DNA of 5,320 nt, from contig CAJVYZ010000231.1 in assembly GCA_913009915.1 (NCBI GenBank), forward strand, positions 1-5,320, written 5' to 3'. Within the stretch, counting starts at the first letter, position 1; every line of letters begins with the position of its first letter. Shown in pieces: positions 1-5,261 of this stretch. Made by a program: the position numbers and the translations under genes. Under the pieces are notes generated by a model. It was not told the origin of the DNA. It ran no database searches and worked only from the letters and a program-made list of their open reading frames with translations. The DNA is from an uncultured Gemmatimonadota bacterium. GTDB taxonomy: Bacteria > Gemmatimonadota > Gemmatimonadetes > Gemmatimonadales > GWC2-71-9.

Positions 1-2
1 TG

Positions 3-1040
3 GGAGCGATCCCCTTTGCCTACACCGACTACCGCCCGGTCACCGACCCAGAGATCCGGGCGGAGTACGCCCGGGCGTGGGGAGTACCGGCTGAGTCCCT
101 CTCGCTCGACAATGGACTGATGGTGACCGAGATGACGGACGATGGCAGCTCGGTGCGCGGACTGTATATCATGGGCGAGAACCCGGTGATCTCCGATCCC
201 GATATCGCCCACGCCGAGCACTGGGTCCGCGGCCTGGAGTTCCTGGCGGTGCAGGACCTGTTCCTGACGGAGACCGCCCGCTGGGCCGACGTAATTCTCC
301 CCGGATCCGCCTTCACCGAGAAAGAGGGGACGTTTACCAATACCGAACGGCGCATCCAGCACCAGGGTACGGTGGTGGACCCACCAGGGTCGGCCCGGCG
401 CGACTTGGACATCCTGGTGGAGCTGAGCAACCGTATCGGCCTGGCGACCGACTACGCCTGCCCTGAGGACGTCATGAAGGAGATCGTCTCGGTGACGCCG
501 TCGTGGGCGGGCGTCACCTATGAAGCCCTCAAGCCCGCCGGACTGCAGTACCCGGTGCCGCAACCCGGCCACCCAGGAACGGCCTTCCTGTTTGACGATC
601 ACTTCCCCACCGACGATGGCAGGGCACGCCTGGTCCCCGTGGAATACCTTCCCCCCAGCGAGCTCCCGGATGACGAGTATCCGTTCATCCTGGGCACCGG
701 GCGACAGATGTACCACTGGCATACCGGCACCATGACCCGACGGTCCCAAGGACTTGACGCCCGGGAGCCCGTGCCGGTCGTCGACATGAACGGGGAGGAC
801 GCCGCCGCCCTCGGAGTGGCCGACGGAGATACGGTCCGGGTGACCTCACGTCGTGGCTCGGTCCTCATTGCGGTCCGTCTGTCTCAACGACAGGCCCGAG
901 GGCAAATCTTCATCCCCATGCACTTTCGAGAGGCCGCTGCCAACCTGCTGACCAATCCGGCTCTCGACCCCTACGCCAAGATCGCTTCGTTCAAGGTGAG
1001 CGCCGTCCGCATCGAGGCCGAGCCCACCACCACAGCCTGA
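3..1040 (+). CDS. fdhF: Formate dehydrogenase alpha subunit, molybdopterin-dependent (C-terminal part; 5' end outside window)
   Basis: This is the C-terminal 345 residues of a molybdopterin oxidoreductase; the frame is open from the left edge to TGA at 1038-1040. The enzyme oxidises formate to CO2 at a Mo/W-bis-MGD centre and passes electrons to NAD+ or another carrier. Family motifs visible here: a GENP cofactor-domain motif (174-185), a QDLFLTETARWADVILPGSA block followed by EKEGTFTNTERRIQ (to about 359), then the C-terminal dinucleotide-binding domain with TGRQMYHWHTGTMTRRS (from about 696) and the closing NLLTNPALDPYAKI (942-983) and FKVSAVRIE. The last block is typical of formate dehydrogenase alpha chains rather than NuoG or nitrate reductase. 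The Fe-S and catalytic Cys/Sec region would lie upstream and cannot be checked. Symbols fdhF, fdhA and fdsA are all used for this family, so the exact symbol is uncertain. The internal ATG at 120 is not the true start, because conserved sequence (YTDYRPVTDPEIRAEYARAWG) precedes it in frame. Confidence 0.88.
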   Translation, partial: GAIPFAYTDYRPVTDPEIRAEYARAWGVPAESLSLDNGLMVTEMTDDGSSVRGLYIMGENPVISDPDIAHAEHWVRGLEFLAVQDLFLTETARWADVILPGSAFTEKEGTFTNTERRIQHQGTVVDPPGSARRDLDILVELSNRIGLATDYACPEDVMKEIVSVTPSWAGVTYEALKPAGLQYPVPQPGHPGTAFLFDDHFPTDDGRARLVPVEYLPPSELPDDEYPFILGTGRQMYHWHTGTMTRRSQGLDAREPVPVVDMNGEDAAALGVADGDTVRVTSRRGSVLIAVRLSQRQARGQIFIPMHFREAAANLLTNPALDPYAKIASFKVSAVRIEAEPTTTA

Positions 1041-1112
1041 CGGCCGGCACACTTCACCCAGGCCGATCCCCGAGACATATTTACCGAGATTCAGCCCCAT
1101 CACCCCGACCTC

Positions 1113-1116
1113 GGAG
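1113..1116 (+). promoter_or_regulatory. Ribosome binding site of tdh
   Basis: GGAG ends 4 nt before the ATG at 1121. The spacing is short but it is the only purine-rich element nearby, and it supports this start. The 80-nt gap after the formate dehydrogenase shows no convincing terminator and no clear promoter, so readthrough from the upstream gene is possible. Confidence 0.5.
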
Positions 1117-1120
1117 TCAC

Positions 1121-2161
1121 ATGCTAGCCGCTGTCAAAGAGGCGCCCGGGACCGGCATGACGGTCAAGGACGTGGCCCGCCCGGTCTGCGGTCCCAACGA
1201 CGTGCTCGTCCGCGTCCACCACGCGGGGGTATGCGGAACGGATCTCCACATTTGGGAATGGGATGCGTGGGCCAGCGGCAGGATGCGACTACCCGTAATC
1301 GTCGGCCACGAGTTCGCCGGTGCCATCGTCGAAATGGGCAATGAAGCCGAGGCCACGGAACAACTGGAGATCGGCGACCTGGTTACCGCCGAGGGACATA
1401 TCGTATGCGGCCACTGTCTCCAATGCCGCACGGGGCATGCGCACCTGTGCCAGCGGACGCAGATCATCGGGGTCGACCGTGACGGGGCCTTCGCGGAGTA
1501 CATCGCCATGCCGGCGTCGAACGTCATGAAACTGGGGAACATACCCACCGAAATCGGGGCCATCATGGACCCGATGGGCAACGCCTTCCACACGGTGCTC
1601 GAAGCGGACGTTGCCGGCAGCACTGTGTTCGTGCTAGGCTGCGGGCCGATCGGGTGCTTTGCGGTCGGTGTCGCCATCGCCGCCGGTGCATCCCTGGTCA
1701 TCGCCAGCGATCTGAACGACCGTCGGTTGGCCATCGCCAGGAAGATGGGCGCGCATACTACCATGAACCCGCAGAACGAAGACGTCGTGGCCCGGATCAT
1801 GGACCTGACGGACGGCGTCGGCGTGGACGTGGTTTGCGAGATGAGCGGCCACCCGACCGGGCACGCCCAGGCCTTTGCCACAGCCCGCCACGGCGGTCGC
1901 GTCAACCTCCTCGGCACACCAAGCACCACCACGGAGGTGGACTTTGCCCGGGACATCATCTTCAAGGGCCTCACCCTGTACGGCGTCACCGGCCGCAAGA
2001 TGTACCGGACGTGGCATCAAATGCAGCGGTTCCTGCGCGCCGGGCAATTCGATCCAACTCCCGTGGTAACCCACCGATTCCCGCTCGGCGAAATCGCCGA
2101 GGCCATCCGTGTCATCAAGGACGGCGACGCCGGGAAAGTGATTCTGGAGATCACGTCATGA
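1121..2161 (+). CDS. tdh: L-threonine 3-dehydrogenase (zinc-dependent, NAD+)
   Basis: Oxidises L-threonine to L-2-amino-3-ketobutyrate with NAD+, the first step of threonine breakdown to glycine; cytoplasmic. The 346 residues match the usual length of about 341. It is a zinc medium-chain dehydrogenase: catalytic Zn ligands C38 (in GVCGTDLHIWEWD) and the H63-E64 pair (VGHEFAG), and a structural Zn site with C96, C99, C102 and C110. Its Rossmann loop is G173-C-G-P-I-G178, and D197 at the end of the second strand favours NAD+ over NADP+. The segments IMDPMGNAFHTVL (148-160) and GVTGRKMYRTWHQM (288-301) are characteristic of threonine dehydrogenase rather than of general alcohol or sorbitol dehydrogenases. 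The start is set by agreement of C38 and H63 with the E. coli numbering and by GGAG upstream. The stop overlaps the kbl start by 4 nt (ATGA), so the two are translationally coupled. All key residues are present. Confidence 0.95.
   Translation: MLAAVKEAPGTGMTVKDVARPVCGPNDVLVRVHHAGVCGTDLHIWEWDAWASGRMRLPVIVGHEFAGAIVEMGNEAEATEQLEIGDLVTAEGHIVCGHCLQCRTGHAHLCQRTQIIGVDRDGAFAEYIAMPASNVMKLGNIPTEIGAIMDPMGNAFHTVLEADVAGSTVFVLGCGPIGCFAVGVAIAAGASLVIASDLNDRRLAIARKMGAHTTMNPQNEDVVARIMDLTDGVGVDVVCEMSGHPTGHAQAFATARHGGRVNLLGTPSTTTEVDFARDIIFKGLTLYGVTGRKMYRTWHQMQRFLRAGQFDPTPVVTHRFPLGEIAEAIRVIKDGDAGKVILEITS
2146..2149 (+). promoter_or_regulatory. Ribosome binding site of kbl, inside tdh
   Basis: GGAG lies 8 nt before the ATG at 2158, within the last codons of tdh. 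It fixes the kbl start at the ATGA overlap and excludes the much longer open frame that begins at 1654. Confidence 0.75.
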
Positions 2162-3357
2162 CCGACATCCTCGACCAGCGGATTCGGAGCGAATTGGACG
2201 GCTTCCGCCGGGACGGTGTGTACAAGCGACTGAACTACCTCGACAGCCCCCAAGCCCCGCGCGTCCGCATGGAGGGCCGTGGTGATGTCATCAACCTGTC
2301 CTCCAACAACTACCTCGGGTTGTCGGCAGACCCCACCGTGATCGCCGCGGGCAAAGACGCGCTGGATCGCTTCGGCGCCGGCACCGGGTCGGTTCGGTTC
2401 ATCTGCGGCACGTTCACCATCCACCGTGAGCTCGAGGCCGCCTGCGCCGACTTTGTGGGGACGGAGGCGTCCCTTTCGTTCGTGAGTTGCTGGAACGCCA
2501 ACGAGGCGGTCCCGGCAACATTACTGGGCCCCGAGGACATCGTCATCAGCGACCAACTCAACCACGCCTCCATCATCGACGCCATCCGCCTGGCCAAGTC
2601 CATCACCAAGTGCCAGTCCACCGTGTATCACCATGCCGACATGGCCGACTTGGAGGCCAAGCTGCGGGCGTCACGAGACAAACGCGTGCGCATGGTGATG
2701 ACGGATGGGATCTTCTCCATGGAGGGGGCCATCGCCAACCTGCCGGACATCATCGAGCTGTGCCGGAAATACCAGGCGTACCTAGTAGTGGACGACTCGC
2801 ACGCCACGGGCGTCCTGGGCGCAACGGGCCGCGGAACGGCCGAACACTTCGGCCTCCTCGGTGACGTCGACATGATCACCTCGACGCTGGGGAAAGCGCT
2901 GGGTGGGGCCGCCGGAGGATTCGCTGCCGCTTCGGAAGCGGTGTGCGACTACCTGACACAGCGAGCCCGTCCCCAGCTGTTTTCCAATGCCCTCCCTCCC
3001 ACGGTAGCGGCCAGTGCCCTTGCCAGCATCCGGTGCATCGAAGAGCAGCCCGACCGGGTAGCTCGGCTTCGCGATAACGCCGCGTATTTCCGTGAACACC
3101 TCAAGGCGGACGGATTCGAGCCGCTGCCGGGGGAAACCCCGATCATTCCGGTGATCCTCGGCGAAACGGCCAAGGCCATCGAGATGAGCGATCTGTTGCT
3201 CGATGCAGGCGTGTTCGTGACGGGGTTCGGATTCCCGGTCGTCCCCAAGGGGCAGGCCAGGGTGCGATGTCAGGTGTCGGCCAGCCACACTCGGGACGAC
3301 CTGGACGAGGCGTTGGCTGCGTTTCGCCGGATTGGTGGCAAACTGGGGCTGATCTAG
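2158..3357 (+). CDS. kbl: Glycine C-acetyltransferase (2-amino-3-ketobutyrate CoA ligase)
   Basis: PLP enzyme that cleaves 2-amino-3-ketobutyrate with CoA into glycine and acetyl-CoA, taking over the unstable product of Tdh. The 399 residues are almost the same length as E. coli Kbl (398). It is a fold-type I alpha-oxoamine synthase: substrate-binding SSNNYLGLS (48-56), GTGSVRFICGTFTIHRELE (75-93), H136 in DQLNHASIIDAIRLAK, which stacks on the PLP ring, DDSHATG (212-218) with the Asp and His that hold the cofactor, and Schiff-base lysine K246 in STLGKALGGAAGG. Relatives with the same fold are 8-amino-7-oxononanoate synthase (bioF), 5-aminolevulinate synthase and serine palmitoyltransferase. 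The direct coupling to tdh decides for Kbl. The frame stays open upstream to 1654 and beyond, but that part is a shadow of tdh; the start is the ATG with GGAG 8 nt ahead. Confidence 0.95.
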   Translation: MTDILDQRIRSELDGFRRDGVYKRLNYLDSPQAPRVRMEGRGDVINLSSNNYLGLSADPTVIAAGKDALDRFGAGTGSVRFICGTFTIHRELEAACADFVGTEASLSFVSCWNANEAVPATLLGPEDIVISDQLNHASIIDAIRLAKSITKCQSTVYHHADMADLEAKLRASRDKRVRMVMTDGIFSMEGAIANLPDIIELCRKYQAYLVVDDSHATGVLGATGRGTAEHFGLLGDVDMITSTLGKALGGAAGGFAAASEAVCDYLTQRARPQLFSNALPPTVAASALASIRCIEEQPDRVARLRDNAAYFREHLKADGFEPLPGETPIIPVILGETAKAIEMSDLLLDAGVFVTGFGFPVVPKGQARVRCQVSASHTRDDLDEALAAFRRIGGKLGLI

Positions 3358-3371
3358 CAGACCGGACGGGA

Positions 3372-3397
3372 ATCAGGCCTGATCGGATCGGCCCTTT
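3372..3397 (+). terminator. Possible weak terminator of the tdh-kbl unit
   Basis: Fifteen nt after the kbl stop there is a perfect 12-bp palindrome, ATCAGGCCTGAT (3372-3383). GGCC at 3376-3379 can also pair with GGCC at 3390-3393, with a short inner GA/TC pairing, followed by CTTT. The stem is short and the T-run is only three bases, so this is a weak candidate; termination could instead be Rho-dependent. Confidence 0.25.
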
Positions 3398-3518
3398 GGC
3401 GCCTTGCTATATGCAACAACCACGGCCCAACGCCACGGCCTCAAGTAGTTTCACAGCCAAACGCCCCAACCCTCGACAAGTCAACGAACTAGGTCCATTC
3501 AGGGTCGCGGCTGAAAAA

Positions 3519-3548
3519 TTCGCATTTTTGGCGGGATTTTCCTATCTT
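3519..3548 (+). promoter_or_regulatory. Candidate promoter of the barrel gene
   Basis: In the only AT-rich patch of the intergenic region, TTCGCA (3519-3524) and TATCTT (3543-3548) are separated by 18 nt, each matching 4 of 6 bases of the sigma70-type consensus. The patch overlaps an inverted repeat, AAAAAT-TCGC-ATTTTT (3514-3529). Transcription would start near 3555 and give a leader of about 160 nt. The second TTGGCG-like element at 3528 is too close to TATCTT to serve as a -35 box. Confidence 0.35.
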
Positions 3549-3587
3549 GGAGTGCCTTACCCCCCTTTCCTGCCTGGGGCCGGGGCC

Positions 3588-3606
3588 GGGGTGGCTGCAG
3601 CGCCCC
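3588..3606 (+). other. Hairpin in the leader of the barrel gene
   Basis: GGGGTG (3588-3593) pairs with CGCCCC (3601-3606), including one G-U pair, around a 7-nt loop. The left arm is the last unit of a GGGGCC tract (3576-3591), whose other GGGG runs could compete for the same CCCC. There is no T-run after it, so it is not a standard terminator. Its role is unknown; it would lie in the 5' untranslated part of the mRNA if the promoter above is right. Confidence 0.35.
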
Positions 3607-3704
3607 ATTCGGGCAAGGGATTTGCTGGACTGAACACCGAAGAACGACGTTGGGTCACCGCGCCGGACAAGATTTCGAGCGGCGTGGCGCGCGCCAATCA
3701 TCCT

Positions 3705-3709
3705 GGAGG
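3705..3709 (+). promoter_or_regulatory. Ribosome binding site of the barrel gene
   Basis: GGAGG with 8 nt to the ATG at 3718, the strongest Shine-Dalgarno sequence in the window. It picks this ATG over the second ATG two codons later (3724). Confidence 0.8.
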
Positions 3710-3717
3710 CAACCTCT

Positions 3718-4365
3718 ATGGGAATGTACACCCGCGGACTCCCCGCGCTGGTACTGGGTGCGGCAGCGATGGCATCGCCGCTCGCCGGCCAAGAAAACGT
3801 GGGCACGGGGTCGTTCAAGTGGTACTTCGGCGCCTACGCCGGTGCGACCATGTTCGAGACCAACGCCCAAGAGGACCGGACCAGCCCGATGGTGGGCGCC
3901 CAAATCTTCGTGACCGCCAGACGTACGGCTCTGCGGTTATCGGTCGAAGAGACATTCAGCGACAACAACTTGGCGTTCTTTTCGGACGCCTCCGCTCCAG
4001 GCGGCGTTCAGCAGGTCACGTTCAATAACATTCGCAAATACAGCCTGATGCTGATAGCCATTCCGCTTCAGGGAGCAATCCAACCGTACCTTGGCTTGGG
4101 GGTTGGCTGGATGCATACGGTCAACACCTTCCTCAGCAGCACGGCCACCGACCCAGCCGCCGCGCAAGACGAGGCGGTCAAGCGAGGGAGTGTTGGTTTC
4201 GGCTCCGCCATGGCGGGCTTGCAGATCCGCTTGAAAGGCGTCGCCGTGTTCGGCACCTGGCAGATCACCAGTTCGCCAGACGATTCCAAGTATCTGGTAG
4301 GCCCCACCCACTCGTTCAGCGGCGGCGTCCGCCTGAGCTTGGGGCGTTCGCGCGAGTCCTTCTAG
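3718..4365 (+). CDS. Exported small outer-membrane beta-barrel-like protein, function unknown
   Basis: A 215-aa protein with an N-terminal signal peptide: a short n-region ending in R6, hydrophobic GLPALVLGAAAMAS (7-20), and a likely cleavage after A19 (AMA) or near A23-G24 (PLAGQ). LAGQ resembles a lipobox but has Gln instead of Cys, so it is not a lipoprotein. The mature part has alternating hydrophobic and polar stretches with many Gly and aromatic residues, such as FKWYFGAYAGATMF, TALRLSVEETF, YSLMLIAIPLQGAIQPYLGLGVGWMHTV, VGFGSAMAGLQIRL and VAVFGTWQITS. It closes with GGVRLSLGRSRESF, ending in Phe like the C-terminal signal of many outer-membrane barrels. This fits an OmpA/OmpW-like barrel of about eight strands, but no specific family or ligand is recognised. 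It is transcribed alone from its own region, with a strong ribosome binding site. Its 3' end overlaps the convergent glycosylase gene by 50 nt. Confidence 0.75.
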   Translation: MGMYTRGLPALVLGAAAMASPLAGQENVGTGSFKWYFGAYAGATMFETNAQEDRTSPMVGAQIFVTARRTALRLSVEETFSDNNLAFFSDASAPGGVQQVTFNNIRKYSLMLIAIPLQGAIQPYLGLGVGWMHTVNTFLSSTATDPAAAQDEAVKRGSVGFGSAMAGLQIRLKGVAVFGTWQITSSPDDSKYLVGPTHSFSGGVRLSLGRSRESF

Positions 4366-4966
4366 CACGGCCGCCCGACACCCAGGGTGACCCGGCGATC
4401 ACATAACGAAGCGGCCAATCGGCCGCTTTTGTTATGCCCACCCGCGGCGTGACCGCCATGTCAGCGTCGATCACCGGCTCTGCCCGCACAACCACAACCC
4501 TTGCCGCGGGCATGTGCCGACCGTCGAGTGAGTGGGTAACGCCAAGGGCCTGCGTGAGCCGCCCGGGGCCTGCTGCCAGCTCTCGATCGGGCCGGTTTCC
4601 CCTGCGGTGCCGCATCGTGGCCAGCCCCACCAGGGGCTCGAGTGCACGGAGCAGCACGGCGGCACCGGCCTCCGGCCCCTGGCAGACCAGATTGGCACAC
4701 CAGTGAACGCCGTATGAGCGGTAGACGTACCAGGTAGCGGGAGCGGCGTAGAGCGAGGCGTTCCCGGCGTGGAGCCGGTGGTGGTAGGCGTGGGCGGCCG
4801 GATCGACAGCGCCCAGATATGCTTCCGTCTCCACGATCCGGCCGGCCGTAAAGGTCCCCCGAATCCGCGACACCACCGTCATCCCGAGCAGTGCCCTGGC
4901 AACGTCCTCAGCGGGCCGCTGGAAGAAGGCCACGGGCAGCGCGCTGCCCGTGGCGGTACCGGTCAC
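4316..4966 (-). CDS. mpg: 3-methyladenine DNA glycosylase, AAG/Mpg family
   Basis: Base-excision repair enzyme that flips out and removes alkylated or deaminated purines such as 3-methyladenine and hypoxanthine. 216 residues. By alignment to human AAG from memory: catalytic Glu E48 in VETEAYLG (human E125), base-stacking Y50, H59 and Y82, DNA-intercalating Y85 (human Y162) in WYVYRSYGVHWCAN, N92, and R107 in VLLRALEPL. The closing GITKAADWPLRYVIAGSPWVS (177-197) is the conserved family end. A 19-residue Arg-rich tail (198-216) follows and runs antisense into the barrel gene. The segment between H59 and YVY (HAGNASLYAAPATW) differs from the usual RN..MF..PG pattern, with Ala where Gly follows Pro. 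The start is GTG (4966-4964), overlapping the stop of the lysine-rich gene as GTGA. No clear Shine-Dalgarno precedes it, so translation probably depends on coupling. V12 (GTG at 4933-4931) is a possible later start. Confidence 0.92.
   Translation of the reverse strand: MTGTATGSALPVAFFQRPAEDVARALLGMTVVSRIRGTFTAGRIVETEAYLGAVDPAAHAYHHRLHAGNASLYAAPATWYVYRSYGVHWCANLVCQGPEAGAAVLLRALEPLVGLATMRHRRGNRPDRELAAGPGRLTQALGVTHSLDGRHMPAARVVVVRAEPVIDADMAVTPRVGITKAADWPLRYVIAGSPWVSGGRARRTRANAPSSGGRRR
4411..4430 (+). terminator. Intrinsic terminator of the barrel gene, inside the 3' end of the glycosylase gene
   Basis: GCGGCC (4411-4416), loop AATC, GGCCGC (4421-4426), then TTTTGTTATG, 45 nt after the barrel stop codon. 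Outer flanks CATAAC (4402-4407) and GTTATG (4431-4436) can extend the pairing across a small internal loop. The same bases on the other strand are the codons of ITKAADWPLR in the glycosylase, so the hairpin is also coding sequence. The T-run suits the + strand only; the - strand continues TTCGTTATG, which is poorer. Confidence 0.65.
4929..4954. repeat. Perfect 26-bp palindrome at the start of the glycosylase gene
   Basis: The left arm GCCACGGGCAGCG (4929-4941) is followed with no gap by its exact reverse complement (4942-4954). As RNA it folds into an 11-bp GC-rich stem with a 4-nt loop. On the - strand it begins 12 nt after the first base of the GTG start codon of the glycosylase, encodes TATGSALPVA-type residues, and is followed by CTTCTTCC, too poor in T for a sound terminator. 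It could be an attenuator between the two genes, a translation-limiting hairpin, or a protein-binding site. Confidence 0.8.
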
Positions 4967-5253
4967 GCTTTCGAGGCAGCCGGTTGCTTGGCTTTCCTGG
5001 TTCTCTTGGCGCCTGACCGAGACTTGGCCGACTTCTTCTTCACGACCTTCTTGGCGACGGTCTTCTTCTGGGTCGTGCCGGCCGCCGGCTTGGTGGCCTT
5101 CTTGACCGCCGGCTTCTTCTTGGCCGAAGACTTCCTGGCTGCTTTCTTTGCCTTGGTGGCTGGCGCCGAATCGAGTCTTACGACACCCACCATGGCAATG
5201 TCGGGAGCACCGCCGGCGGTGACAGGAGCGCGTGATCCTCGGCGCTGGCGCAT
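4963..5253 (-). CDS. Lysine-rich histone H1-like protein
   Basis: A 96-aa very basic protein. Residues 34-96 contain 22 lysines in a low-complexity K/A/S/T/P pattern (AKKAARKSSAKKKPAVKKATKP and similar), almost all coded AAG, as in bacterial histone H1-like proteins and the lysine-rich tails of some HU or topoisomerase proteins. Such tails are disordered and bind DNA or RNA by charge. The first 30 residues (ending GAPDIAMVGVVRLDS) are not recognised. The ATG at 5253 has GGAG 4 nt upstream (5261-5258), but the frame stays open to the right edge of the window with no stop, so a longer protein beginning outside the window and ending in this tail is not excluded. Met21 is another possible start but lacks a Shine-Dalgarno. 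The stop overlaps the glycosylase GTG as GTGA, making a two-gene unit of a DNA-binding-type protein and a DNA repair enzyme. Confidence 0.65.
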   Translation of the reverse strand: MRQRRGSRAPVTAGGAPDIAMVGVVRLDSAPATKAKKAARKSSAKKKPAVKKATKPAAGTTQKKTVAKKVVKKKSAKSRSGAKRTRKAKQPAASKA

Positions 5254-5257
5254 CGTT

Positions 5258-5261
5258 CTCC
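5258..5261 (-). promoter_or_regulatory. Ribosome binding site of the lysine-rich gene
   Basis: GGAG on the - strand, 4 nt before the ATG at 5253, within CCGGAGAACG. A second purine run (GGAGGG) lies about 10 nt further upstream. It supports the 5253 start, although the same frame is open beyond it. In the remaining bases to the right edge (5262-5320) I see no clear promoter. Confidence 0.4.

Larger units (their letters stand above)
3358..3717. other. Intergenic region between kbl and the barrel gene
   Basis: No supported gene in 360 nt. Open frames crossing it on both strands look like chance readthrough with no recognisable protein sequence. From left to right it holds the weak hairpin after kbl, a short direct repeat (CCACGGCC at 3420-3427 and 3433-3440), an AT-rich promoter-like patch (about 3511-3549), a G-rich tract GGGGCCGGGGCCGGGG (3576-3591) with an adjoining hairpin, and the barrel ribosome binding site. 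The drop in GC at 3511-3549 stands out against the rest of the window. Confidence 0.6.

Noticed and set aside
1117..1998. 293-aa open frame on the - strand opposite tdh
   Set aside because: No recognisable domain, and tdh is certain on the + strand. Long antisense frames are common at this GC content.
1654..2157. Upstream extension of the kbl frame that would give a 567-aa protein
   Set aside because: It lies inside tdh in another frame and reads as Arg/Pro/His-rich shadow sequence. Kbl has family length and a Shine-Dalgarno from the ATG at 2158.
3528..3548. TTGGCG and TATCTT as a -35/-10 pair
   Set aside because: The spacer is only 9 nt, far from the usual 16-18; the TTCGCA pairing with an 18-nt spacer is preferred.
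3576..3591. G-quadruplex from the GGGGCC tract
   Set aside because: Only three runs of four G are present, so a classic four-run quadruplex cannot form. A two-tetrad form is possible but cannot be judged by eye; I report the tract only as part of the leader.
3489..3818. 109-aa - strand open frame over the intergenic region
   Set aside because: It crosses the candidate promoter and the barrel signal peptide region, and has no domain or plausible composition.
3267..4028. 253-aa + strand open frame spanning the end of kbl, the intergenic region and the barrel start
   Set aside because: It overlaps two better-supported genes in another frame, has no domain, and its start is inside kbl.
4434..4706. 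+ strand open frames opposite the glycosylase
   Set aside because: Shadows of a clearly recognised - strand gene with intact catalytic motifs.
4975..5160. CTT-rich + strand stretch as a simple repeat or CRISPR-like array
   Set aside because: The repetitiveness comes from AAG lysine codons of the lysine-rich protein on the - strand; there are no regular repeat and spacer units.
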